A DNA stretch of 64,000 bases, taken from the NCBI GenBank assembly GCA_021810635.1, contig JAJZIH010000002.1:110233-174232 (forward strand), read 5' to 3'. The position numbers were made by a program, and so were the translations under genes. This DNA comes from Pseudomonadota bacterium (lineage in GTDB: Bacteria > Pseudomonadota > Gammaproteobacteria > JAKAQQ01). Shown piece by piece: positions 43,917 to 51,625 of this stretch. The notes below the pieces were generated by a model that made no database searches, was not told where the DNA came from, and worked only from the letters and a program-made list of their open reading frames with translations. Position 1 is the first letter of the stretch; each line of letters begins with the position of its first letter.

Positions 43917-44297
43917 TCAATCCCTCCGTTCGGGGTGAGCAGTCAAGGAATGGAACAGGGTTCCGGGGTCAAGACCCAAACGCCGGATGGTCTCCACGAG
44001 GTCCGGCCAGTCGTGCTCCAGGAACCGTTTTCGTTCGTTTTCGAGCAATCGTTCCTGTCCGCCCGGGGCGAGATACATCCCGAGGCCGCGCCGTTTCTCG
44101 ACGACCCCCTCATCCACAAGGGCTTGGTAGGATTTGAGGACCGTGAGCGGGTTGATCTGAAAATCCTCTGCGATGGATCGGACCGAGGGAAGGGGAGATC
44201 CTTCGGTATCCCTTCGCTCGAGGATCAGGGCGGCAATGCGGTCCCGCAGTTGCCGGTAGATTGGTTCTCGATCGTCCCAGTTGGTCTCTCGGGCCAT
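43917..44297 (-). CDS. GntR-family transcriptional regulator, YtrA type
   Basis: A 126-residue regulator with a winged-helix domain (PIYRQLRDRIAALIL, LPSVRSIAEDFQINPLTVLKSYQALVDEGVVEKRRGLGMYL) and only a short helical C-terminus, which defines the YtrA subfamily. Such regulators usually repress their own operon with the adjacent ABC transporter. It lies 34 bases after the small membrane protein gene and 1 base before the ATPase. Two related palindromes at 44569-44586 and 44702-44721 are candidate binding sites. Confidence 0.92.
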   Translation of the reverse strand: MARETNWDDREPIYRQLRDRIAALILERRDTEGSPLPSVRSIAEDFQINPLTVLKSYQALVDEGVVEKRRGLGMYLAPGGQERLLENERKRFLEHDWPDLVETIRRLGLDPGTLFHSLTAHPERRD

Positions 44298-44331
44298 AGG
44301 CTGTTCTCCGTCCGTCAGAGGGGTCGGCGGA

Positions 44332-44676
44332 TCAGGCGTCGTGAAAATCCCACAGGGCGAGTGTCATGAAACCACTCGCCACCAGCAGGGTGGCATAAGT
44401 CAAAACCGCCAGCGTCCATCCGGTCACTTTGATGAGTTCCGGATCCGCCGGATTTGCGACGAGGAAGCTCCCGAAATATCCGAACATCCCGACGAGCATG
44501 AGAGGAGCCAAAAAAGAAAGGAATTTCCACCATGACGTTCTGGGCTTCCTCGCCCGGCTTGAGTTGCTGTTATATTTAAGTATAACTCTAGGCTCAAAAA
44601 AAACAAGATCGACAGGTTCGGCGGTTTCATTCCTGGCCGGGCAGGTGGATTCGATTTGAGAGTTCAGTGTAAACAT
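44332..44676 (-). CDS. Small two-span membrane protein, first gene of the GntR-ABC operon
   Basis: A 114-residue protein with two hydrophobic helices (about 50-72 and 83-106) and a polar N-terminus. The ATG at 44676 follows GGAG by 8 bases, 27 to 70 bases downstream of the promoter. Codons about 31-36 overlap the second palindrome. I do not recognise the family. Its place at the head of the operon suggests that it works with or senses for the transporter. Confidence 0.7.
   Translation of the reverse strand: MFTLNSQIESTCPARNETAEPVDLVFFEPRVILKYNSNSSRARKPRTSWWKFLSFLAPLMLVGMFGYFGSFLVANPADPELIKVTGWTLAVLTYATLLVASGFMTLALWDFHDA
44569..44586. promoter_or_regulatory. Operator-like palindrome inside the first operon gene
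   Basis: GTTATA-TTTAAG-TATAAC: 6-bp arms identical to those of the promoter palindrome, with the same 6-base spacing. It lies within the coding sequence of the small membrane protein, about 117 to 134 bases downstream of the promoter site. A second binding site for the GntR regulator, for example for looping or a roadblock, is inferred. Confidence 0.55.
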
Positions 44677-44701
44677 GTAAAGACTCCAAAGTGAGTGATG
44701 G

Positions 44702-44721
44702 TGTTATAGTTGACTATAACA
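44702..44721. promoter_or_regulatory. Promoter-overlapping operator palindrome
   Basis: TGTTATAGTTGACTATAACA is a near-perfect 20-bp palindrome: arms TGTTATAGT and ACTATAACA around TG. The arm ends GTTATA and TATAAC match those at 44569-44586. It overlaps the -10 hexamer of the operon promoter, so binding would block RNA polymerase. GT and TA ... TA and AC at the ends fit the general YtrA-type operator form. Confidence 0.65.
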
Positions 44722-44741
44722 TCAATTCAATTGGATGTCAA
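44713..44741 (-). promoter_or_regulatory. Sigma70-type promoter of the GntR-ABC operon
   Basis: On the minus strand, TTGACA (44741-44736), 17 bases, then TATAGT (44718-44713). The -35 is a perfect consensus. An AT-rich stretch (about 44742-44780) upstream could act as an UP element. This is the strongest promoter seen in the window, and the operon that follows is 44676 to 41225. Confidence 0.8.
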
Positions 44742-44894
44742 TGGTTTTATTTTATTGATTTAAACGTTATTTTTTGTTTTGGGGATCGGGTCGAAGCTCG
44801 CCTACCGGGATTGCCTCACATAGTGCAACAGGCGGTTGGCAAGGCACTGGGATCATCTGGGAGTAGGCCTGTGCCTGACGGTTCTGCTGTGCGG

Positions 44895-45818
44895 TCAGGG
44901 AGTAGCTCCCTTCACGCGGGACGGTTTGTTTTCGAGGCGTCGGAGGACATAGGCCGTGGCCTGGGCGATGCCCGGCACGGGCCGGTTCCCGTAGGCCAGA
45001 AGCACGGCCAGGGGCCGATGGCCTTTCAGGGGATAGAGTACCCAGCGCGGCATCCGGCCGGTAAAGACGTAATCCCGGAAATCCATCGGCACGCACGGCA
45101 TGAACCGCCGGCTTCGCCCCTGGTAGATCTTCGTAATTGGCAAGTCCTTCCAGTAGATGAAATGTCCAACCAGGACGATGTGGAAGCCGGTTCGATGCCC
45201 ATTGAAAATGAGAGGCGCAAACCGCCAGCGGCGAAGCGACGCCACATCATACCTCGCGACCTCGCGAAAGATCTTCCCGCTTGTCCAACGATCGCCGGGG
45301 ATGTGCAGGACTCGAGCCCTGACCACATGCCCCGCCCGGTTCACCCGGGCCTCGAACCACGCCAAGCCAAGTATGCCACGATCCGCGATCTTGCAATCAA
45401 AATAGGTCTGGATGACGGTCAATCCGGTGGCAGGGAGTCCGCCGGGTCCGGGGATCGGAACTCCGATCCGGAGTCCTTGAGTCCGGGCCCCGCCCCCGGT
45501 ACCCCGTGCAGGAGAGGGAAGTCTCGGAAGCAGGGCGCGCGGGTGGGGATGCGGGAAGGATCCGACCTGGGCCAGGAGCCCGGGCGCGGGCCGGACTACT
45601 TGGGGCAGGGGCGAGGCGGCCGCAGGGTGAAATACGGGCTCCGGCAGGCGCCGGACAAGGGTCGAGTGGGGCGGCGGGTGCGCCAGCCACTGGACCGGAC
45701 TCGGGTGGGAGGGAGAGACTCCACGCGGCGGGGCTGGGGTGAAACCTTCCAGCCAGAGCCCGGCCAAAGCCAGTAGGATCCCTTCCGCCAGAACGGCCGC
45801 CAGAATGGCCGCCAGCAC
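44895..45818 (-). CDS. TonB-like protein
   Basis: About 307 residues: an N-terminal hydrophobic helix (LAAILAAVLAEGILLALAGL), a proline-rich linker (about 25-115), and a C-terminal region (about 145-210) with FEARVNRAGHVVRARVLH..ASLRRWRFAPLIFNGHRTGF, the layout of TonB C-terminal domains. A GTG at 45818 is the only standard start; upstream in frame a CTG (45863) would add a basic N-terminus, as TonB proteins have. No exbBD are nearby. It may couple to an outer membrane receptor elsewhere or serve another envelope role. Confidence 0.6.
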   Translation of the reverse strand: MLAAILAAVLAEGILLALAGLWLEGFTPAPPRGVSPSHPSPVQWLAHPPPHSTLVRRLPEPVFHPAAASPLPQVVRPAPGLLAQVGSFPHPHPRALLPRLPSPARGTGGGARTQGLRIGVPIPGPGGLPATGLTVIQTYFDCKIADRGILGLAWFEARVNRAGHVVRARVLHIPGDRWTSGKIFREVARYDVASLRRWRFAPLIFNGHRTGFHIVLVGHFIYWKDLPITKIYQGRSRRFMPCVPMDFRDYVFTGRMPRWVLYPLKGHRPLAVLLAYGNRPVPGIAQATAYVLRRLENKPSRVKGATP

Positions 45819-45954
45819 GGACGCCGCACGGGTGCGGAAGCGGACTCTATCTTCCCCGTTCAGTCAGACCACCGGCCGGACCCATCCCTGTATGCCCTCC
45901 CACGCTCCCGGGACCGTCTCCGGCAGCACCGTCGGATACCCTCTGACCCTATCA

Positions 45955-46845
45955 CTAACCCCCGTTACAGGAAAGCGCAGCCTCTGGATCAGTATTGCAG
46001 AGCCAGATTCCGACTCGAATACTCTCGATGATCGCATTGAGCGTGTTTTGCAGGGAATCTGCCGCCCCCTGTTCACAGCTGTTTGAACAGGCCACGACAC
46101 CGATCGGATGCGGCTCATCCAGGATAAGCAAAGGCTTGATGTATGAGGAAGAAACCGGGGGAGGCGAGAAATCAAAGGAGGAGGCTCCCAGGGAATCGAA
46201 AGTCGGAACCGCCACCGTGTCGCCACTGTCATCGATCGGCACCCCGTCCGAGGCATGCCCGCGCCCCGACACGAAACCGTAGCTCAGCGGACTGGATCCC
46301 ACCACAATATACTCCGCATCGGACCCGTCCGGAAAAACCGCGAGGATCACGGTCTCCACGGGCGGAGGATCGGATTGGGTTTCATTGGCCAGCCAGGATT
46401 CAATCGTCGGGGCCTGGGTTGCCCCCGTGAACGTGCTCGCCACGCTCGAAGGGATCTCAACCCCCAGTGGCGGAAAGATTTCCTCGTAGTCCTGCTGCAT
46501 CTCCGGGATCGAACCGGGGTCAGTCCATTCATAGTTCCAGCTGCAAGGGGTGCCATCGGCCGTCGACAGGCAGGCGCCGCCGAGTCCAATGAACGCGGCT
46601 TCGTGGGAGTTGGGGTTATAGATGTTGAAAAACGCCTCCACATGGGGAGTCCCGGCACTGTTGATATAGTAGGCCCCCGACGGGATGTCGCTTTGCGCGT
46701 AATCCTGAAAAGCGGTCACCGTGGTGCAGCTGGTACACGCCGCCATGACCAGATTGCGTGGGACGGCTCGGGCCGAACCCGCCGACAGGACAAACAGAGC
46801 CTGGACGAGAATGGGTGTCAGTGCTAAAACCACATGCTTCTTCAT
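45955..46845 (-). CDS. Secreted Cys-containing protein of unknown function
   Basis: The ATG at 46845 after AGGAGG gives 296 residues with a signal peptide (MKKHVVLALTPILVQALFVLSAGSARA). The mature protein is acidic, rich in Ser, Pro and Asp, and has three Cys pairs (CTSC, CLSTADGTPC, CSNSC) plus C-terminal single Cys residues, which suggests disulfides. VEAFFNIYNPNSHEAAFIGLGGACL and ILDEPHPIGVVACSN read as beta strands. No family recognised. It is preceded by a 480-base gap that contains a transposase fragment. Confidence 0.7.
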   Translation of the reverse strand: MKKHVVLALTPILVQALFVLSAGSARAVPRNLVMAACTSCTTVTAFQDYAQSDIPSGAYYINSAGTPHVEAFFNIYNPNSHEAAFIGLGGACLSTADGTPCSWNYEWTDPGSIPEMQQDYEEIFPPLGVEIPSSVASTFTGATQAPTIESWLANETQSDPPPVETVILAVFPDGSDAEYIVVGSSPLSYGFVSGRGHASDGVPIDDSGDTVAVPTFDSLGASSFDFSPPPVSSSYIKPLLILDEPHPIGVVACSNSCEQGAADSLQNTLNAIIESIRVGIWLCNTDPEAALSCNGG

Positions 46846-46956
46846 GTCTTTCCTCCTGTCGGATCCGATGACATTTCTGATGACCTGAGGACCAGGCTTC
46901 TCCGCACCCCGAGATTTGTCAAGCGGGGCAAGAACAGCCATAAATCAGATCCTTGG

Positions 46957-47064
46957 CTACATGAGGTGTGACTGGGATGGGGGCTGAATACCACAAACTC
47001 CAACGGTCCGTTGTCCAACCCGCGTGCGTCGTTTGATCTTCTTGTTCAATTGTTCGAGCACGGT
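46957..47064 (-). pseudogene. Remnant of an IS256-type (mutator) transposase
   Basis: On the minus strand residues TVLEQLNKKIKRRTRV (47064-47017) match the near-C-terminal block of IS256-family transposases, which normally reads LERLNKEIKRRTRVVGIFPN. After it the frame loses similarity, and a stop follows at 46957. No other part of the element, and no clear terminal repeats, is seen. The gap around it (46846-47328) holds no intact gene. Confidence 0.5.
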
Positions 47065-47247
47065 CAGTGCTCTTGAGGTACCTGTGGTGCACTCCGGAGG
47101 AACCGGGAGCAGGTGGGTGTCTCGCTGATGTGGGTTCCCTCCCAATCAACGAGCTTCTGATATTTCCCGGATTATCCGGCGAGCTGGGCCGTGGGAACCC
47201 GCTTGGCTTCCGCAAGGGCGCACGAGGCCATAGAGCTGCCGTAATTT

Positions 47248-47326
47248 CCGAAGACCACCGTCGGGGAAAGCTTCCGAGACGGATTTATCCTGTGCGGTCT
47301 TCGGCAGTCCTGCGGGAAGCTTCCCG
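47248..47326. repeat. Inverted repeats after the UspA gene
   Basis: CCGAAGACC (47248-47256) and GGTCTTCGG (47296-47304) form a 9-bp inverted repeat with 39 bases between. CGGGAAGCTTCCCG (47313-47326) is a perfect 14-bp palindrome 2 bases past the UspA stop. No T-tract follows, so they are not clear terminators; they may be scars of the lost insertion element. Confidence 0.4.
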
Positions 47327-47328
47327 GT

Positions 47329-48267
47329 CTAATGGATGCCTGAAACCGTGGCCGGAACGATCAGGACGGGAATCGGCGATTTCACCGAAAAGGCCGGGGC
47401 AAATCCGGGAGCGGGACCCGACTCCGAGCTGAGATGGCCGTGACTCGAAAGCACGACCAGGTCATAGTCACCCGTTGACGCCAGTTCGGCCAAGCGGTCC
47501 AGGGGATTTCCTTCGAGAAGTCGGGTGGTCACACGGAACCCGTGCCCCTGCCACTCCCCCGTACGTTCCTCGAGATACCGTTCAATCTCCTGACGGGATT
47601 CGTCGAGCAGGACATCAAAAGCGCGCGGGGACAGGCGGGCGCGAACGGCCTCGATGCCTTCGAGATTCCGTTTCGTTTCGGCGATATGGACGAGGACGAG
47701 CTCGGCCCCTGTTCGTGCAGCCAGATCGGTGGCTCGTCCGAGCGCCGGCTCATGCCCCGGGTCTCCATCCAGGGGGACCAATAGGTGTCTGAAAGCCGCT
47801 TGAATCTGTCGACGCACCCCTTCCGGGGACAGCACGAGAATGTCGATACCGGCTGCGGTCATGAGCCGTTGGGCAATCGACCCGAAAAGCCAGCGTCCGG
47901 GGTCGGTCCGTCCATGCGTACACAGTGCGATCAGGCCGGCTCCGATCTCGAGCGCCGACTGCACCATGAGCCCTGGCAGGTCCATGCCTGATCCCGCCTC
48001 GACGATCCGGGTCCGGGCTACGAGTGATTTTTGACCGAGCCGCTTTCGTTGTTCGTCGAGATAACGCCGGGCCTCGTTCCGCCGGGTGAGGTGGGGTTGC
48101 CCGTGGCGCAGCGCCGGCGGGTGCAGTTCAAGAATGTGGAGGAGAACGATCTCGCTGCTCTCGAGTTCGGCCAGTCGCTCCACCCATGGCAACACGGTTT
48201 CCGCCGCCGAAGAGCCGTCAAGCGGAACCAGAATCCGCCGGTATGTGGTTGACCCGGAGCCGATCAT
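47329..48267 (-). CDS. Tandem universal stress protein (two UspA domains)
   Basis: A 312-residue cytoplasmic protein made of two UspA domains, starting RRILVPLDGSS at residue 10 and RHLLVPLDGDP at 160. The first domain has HGRTDPGRWLFGSIAQRL, the ATP-binding glycine pattern; the second (SSHGHLSSESGPAPGFAPAFSVKSPIPVLIV) is less regular and may not bind ATP. Its ATG overlaps the mntH stop by 1 base (TGATG), so the two are translationally coupled. Confidence 0.9.
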   Translation of the reverse strand: MIGSGSTTYRRILVPLDGSSAAETVLPWVERLAELESSEIVLLHILELHPPALRHGQPHLTRRNEARRYLDEQRKRLGQKSLVARTRIVEAGSGMDLPGLMVQSALEIGAGLIALCTHGRTDPGRWLFGSIAQRLMTAAGIDILVLSPEGVRRQIQAAFRHLLVPLDGDPGHEPALGRATDLAARTGAELVLVHIAETKRNLEGIEAVRARLSPRAFDVLLDESRQEIERYLEERTGEWQGHGFRVTTRLLEGNPLDRLAELASTGDYDLVVLSSHGHLSSESGPAPGFAPAFSVKSPIPVLIVPATVSGIH

Positions 48268-49550
48268 CAGATCATCACCACGATCAGTGCCAGATTGAGA
48301 CCGACCAGAAAAAAGGCCAGGCCCCAGCCGAATCCCCAGGAAAGGGCGCGGTTGACGAACAACCCCATTACTTTTTTCCTGGAGGTGAAATCCATGAGTG
48401 GAATCAGGGCAATTGGCAATCCAAAACTGATCAAAACTTGGGTCCAGATCAAAACCCGGGTCAGGTTCCAGCCGGAGAAGGCCACGATCATGAACGATGG
48501 AACGAGCGTCAGGGAACGCCGGACCCAGAGCGGAATCCGGATGTTGACGAAACCCTGCATGATGATCTGACCGGCATAGGTTCCCACGGTTGTGGCCGAT
48601 ATGCCGGAAGCCAGAAGCGCCAAGGCGAAGAGAATGGCAGCGCCCGCACCGAGAACTGGGGTCAGCGTCCGATAGGCCTGGGAAAGATCCACCACGTGAT
48701 CTATGCCGTGTTCGTGAAACGCGATTGCGGCCATGAGTAGCATGGCGACGTTGGTCGCCGTTGCCAAGGTCATGGCGACCAGGATATCCCAGAACTGGAA
48801 GCGGAGCAGTGGCCGAATGTGCGCCGGCTCGCGAACCCGGATCCGGTTCTGGGTCAACGCCGAATGAAGAAAAATCACGTGCGGCATGATGGTGGCGCCT
48901 ACGATGCTGACCGCGAGGAAAAGTGCCGCAGGGGGCATTGCCTGAGGCAGAAAATGGGAACCGATCCGCAACCAGTCCGGCTGAGCAATGGCCAGTTCCA
49001 AAAGGTAGGCCAAGGCGACAAAACCAACAAACGCGCTGATGACCCACTCGAACGGCCGGAATCCGTAAGCCTGGACGGCCAGCACGATGCTGGCCGAAAG
49101 AGCGGTGAGCCCGGCGGCCATGGCCAGGGAAACCGAAAACAGGATATGGAAGGCAATGCTCGCTCCAATGAACTCGGCAAGGTCGGTTGCCATCGCGACG
49201 GCTTCCATGCCGATCCACATGCTGAAGACCAGGGAGCGTGGATAGGACTCGCGACACTGCTCGGCTAGGTTCCTTCCGCTCACGGTTCCCAGCTTGGCAG
49301 CGAGCGTCTGGACGAAATAAGCGCTCAGGCTGGAGAGTATGACGACCCACAAGAGCGCGAACCCAAACCGGGAGCCACTCTCAATGTTGGTGGCAAAATT
49401 ACCCGGATCAATATACGCCACCGAAGCAATGAAAGCCGGTCCAATGAACGGCAGCAGTCGGACCATTCCCCGGCGCGGGCTGCGACCCTCCAGAATCGCG
49501 AGCGCAGTTCCTTCCGTATGGTGATCAATGCGCTCGCCCAGACGATTCAT
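48267..49550 (-). CDS. mntH: NRAMP-family divalent metal transporter MntH
   Basis: An 11-segment membrane carrier for manganese or iron coupled to protons. The ATG at 49550 gives 427 residues (family about 410-430). The first helix has DPGNFATN, the metal-binding DPGN motif, and helix 6 has the MPH motif in GATIMPHVIFLHSAL, both intact. Longer starts at 49625 or 49736 lack support. A TATAATCATT stretch at 49617-49626 in the promoter region resembles half of a Fur box, which would fit a metal transporter, but this is weak. Confidence 0.92.
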   Translation of the reverse strand: MNRLGERIDHHTEGTALAILEGRSPRRGMVRLLPFIGPAFIASVAYIDPGNFATNIESGSRFGFALLWVVILSSLSAYFVQTLAAKLGTVSGRNLAEQCRESYPRSLVFSMWIGMEAVAMATDLAEFIGASIAFHILFSVSLAMAAGLTALSASIVLAVQAYGFRPFEWVISAFVGFVALAYLLELAIAQPDWLRIGSHFLPQAMPPAALFLAVSIVGATIMPHVIFLHSALTQNRIRVREPAHIRPLLRFQFWDILVAMTLATATNVAMLLMAAIAFHEHGIDHVVDLSQAYRTLTPVLGAGAAILFALALLASGISATTVGTYAGQIIMQGFVNIRIPLWVRRSLTLVPSFMIVAFSGWNLTRVLIWTQVLISFGLPIALIPLMDFTSRKKVMGLFVNRALSWGFGWGLAFFLVGLNLALIVVMI

Positions 49551-49701
49551 GTGGAAAACCCCGGAAAGGTAGGCCGACCAACCGGATTGCAGGCTGGAGA
49601 CCGGCTTCCGACAGTTTATAATCATTCCGCTTTCTGGAATTGTCCCTGAAAGAATCGGTGGCCGGGAAACCGGGTCCGCCGGCTGGCGCAGGAGAACCGA
49701 A

Positions 49702-50292
49702 ATGAATGCACGTGATCCCGAGGAGATACCGACCACCTGGATCCGGGTTTATGAAACCCTGCTCACCCTCATTGGTGAGGAGGTGCGGCGACCGGGACTC
49801 GAGCTGACTCCCCACCGGGCCGCCCGTGCGTTCCAGTATCTCACCCGGGGGTATTCGGAGACCCTGGATGGGGTCGTGCACGGAGCGCTTTTCCCCTCAT
49901 CCAGCGAGGAAATGGTGGTCGTCAAGAATATCGAGCTTTACTCGCTCTGTGAGCATCACTTGTTGCCTTTTTTTGGCAAGTGCCATGTTGCCTATCTTCC
50001 GCACGGACAGATCCTGGGACTCTCCAAGTTCGCCCGTATCGTAGAAATCTATGCTCGCCGCCTCCAGATCCAGGAAGAACTGACCCGGCAGATCGCTGAA
50101 AGCGTACTTTCGGTGACCGGTGCACTCGGCGTGGGGGTGATCATTGAGGCCCAGCACTTATGCATGATGATGCGGGGAGTGGAAAAACAGCAGTCCGCTA
50201 CGGTGACTTCGGTTATGCTGGGCGAGTTCAGAACCAATGCCAGTTCCCGCATGGAGCTCATGAACATGATCCGTCCTCCGGATCGGGTCTAG
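49702..50292 (+). CDS. folE: GTP cyclohydrolase I
   Basis: Converts GTP to dihydroneopterin triphosphate, the first step to folate. The 196-residue protein carries the family motifs: [22 protein letters not shown] (zinc Cys and His), [27 protein letters not shown] and [17 protein letters not shown] (second zinc Cys). Ribosome site GGAG. It is divergent from mntH and convergent with the NtrX-like gene. Confidence 0.96.
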   Translation: MNARDPEEIPTTWIRVYETLLTLIGEEVRRPGLELTPHRAARAFQYLTRGYSETLDGVVHGALFPSSSEEMVVVKNIELYSLCEHHLLPFFGKCHVAYLPHGQILGLSKFARIVEIYARRLQIQEELTRQIAESVLSVTGALGVGVIIEAQHLCMMMRGVEKQQSATVTSVMLGEFRTNASSRMELMNMIRPPDRV

Positions 50293-50317
50293 GCGACTCA
50301 GTCGGCCTGGTCCGGAT

Positions 50318-51625
50318 TCACCGGTGGTCCTCCGGATCCTCGGAAGGACGGGTCGGGTCGATTCCCAGGTGGCGTAATTTGCGGTACAGATGGGTTCGCT
50401 CCATGCCAACCTTCTCTGCCAGCCGGCCGATGCGGCCCCCGCAGAGTTTCAACTGCTCCTGGAAATAATGGCGTTCAAACCGGTCCCGCGCTTCTCTGAG
50501 CGGAAGTTCCAGCCAGTCGGTACCCATCCAGCCAAGGGCCGAACTGTTGACTTCGTGAGCCAGCCGCGCCTCGACCTCCTCCTGGCTGATTTCGTCAGTA
50601 TCCCCGGTCACCAGAAGCTGTTCGACCACGTTCTGCAGCTGGGTTCGGTTCCCCGGCCAGTCGTAATGACGCAGGTGATTCTGGGCCGCGATGCTGAAAC
50701 GCCGGTAGGGTCTCTGGCGGCTATCCACAAGCCAATTGACGGTCTGTTTCAAAAGTTCCGGGATGTCTTCGCGGTACTCCCGGACCGGAGGCACTTCAAT
50801 GACCATGATGGCCAAGGCATCGTAGAGCGCCCGGTTGATCCGTGGATTTTGGATGTCCTGGACTTGGGGCTGTGCCGAAGCCATGAGATCGGGGCGGTCT
50901 TCGGGTAACTGCTCGAGTCGATTCAACAGGGTCAGGAGGGTTTCCTGGTCGGTGGCGGGAAGGTTGGTGATCTCCGGGATGAACAGGGTTCCGGCATGAG
51001 CCTCCCCCACCGAGGCGCTGACTGGAGTGGCCTGCCAGCCATGAAAAGCGGGCGGGAGCCGTGTGAACGCCCCGGCCCGTTTTCGCAACTGGTGCAACCA
51101 GCGGGCGCAGTTTTCCCGTCCCGATCCGGGTTCCCCGACAAACAGGACGGGGGAATGGCTTGGGGCAATCAGCTGGAGTTGTTGCCGCAGGTGCTGGATC
51201 CGGGCACTTTTCCCGATCGGTTCGAGACCGGTGGGCATTGGCAGTTCTGGAGTCTTGGGCGACGGCTTGAGCAGGGACCGTTCCACGGTCTGGAGAAGCT
51301 TGGCGATCGAGATGGGCTTTTCCAGAAAATCGATGGCGCCGAGACGGCTGGCCTCCATCGCGGTTTCAACCGAGCCATGGCCGGAAATCATAACCGTGGG
51401 GAGTGGGGCCGTCCGGTTCCACTCGGTCAACAGTGAGATGCCGTCCGTATCGGGCATCCAGATGTCGAGTAGAACCAGTTCAAAAACATGGCGGCTCCGC
51501 AATTCACGAGCTTCCTCGGCACTCCCGGCCAGGCTCACCTCGTAGCCTTCTTCCACGAGAATCTCACGGATCAGATGACGAATGTCATCTTCGTCATCGA
51601 CCACCAGAATCCGAGGTTTGGTCAT
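50318..51625 (-). CDS. NtrX-like response regulator with degenerate AAA+ domain
   Basis: A 435-residue regulator in three parts. The receiver has phospho-Asp54 (LDIWMPDTDG) and Lys103. The sigma54-interaction AAA+ domain is degraded: Walker A reads GEPGSGRE (164-171) with Lys replaced by Arg170, Walker B reads TLFIPEI with Asp replaced by Pro217, and the GAFTGA loop is reduced to GAFTRL (185-190). The C-terminal Fis-type HTH (LCGGRIGRLAEKVGMERTHLYRKLRHLGI) is intact. It probably binds DNA as a phosphorylation switch without opening sigma54 promoters. It overlaps the NtrY-like kinase by 4 bases. Confidence 0.85.
   Translation of the reverse strand: MTKPRILVVDDEDDIRHLIREILVEEGYEVSLAGSAEEARELRSRHVFELVLLDIWMPDTDGISLLTEWNRTAPLPTVMISGHGSVETAMEASRLGAIDFLEKPISIAKLLQTVERSLLKPSPKTPELPMPTGLEPIGKSARIQHLRQQLQLIAPSHSPVLFVGEPGSGRENCARWLHQLRKRAGAFTRLPPAFHGWQATPVSASVGEAHAGTLFIPEITNLPATDQETLLTLLNRLEQLPEDRPDLMASAQPQVQDIQNPRINRALYDALAIMVIEVPPVREYREDIPELLKQTVNWLVDSRQRPYRRFSIAAQNHLRHYDWPGNRTQLQNVVEQLLVTGDTDEISQEEVEARLAHEVNSSALGWMGTDWLELPLREARDRFERHYFQEQLKLCGGRIGRLAEKVGMERTHLYRKLRHLGIDPTRPSEDPEDHR

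Noticed and set aside
47067..47432. 121-residue plus-strand ORF in the gap before UspA
   Set aside because: No ribosome site, no family, and it runs antisense into the UspA gene.
48268..49350. N-terminal extension of the UspA reading frame into mntH
   Set aside because: The extension is out of frame with the conserved mntH, and the ATG at 48267 gives a complete tandem UspA protein.
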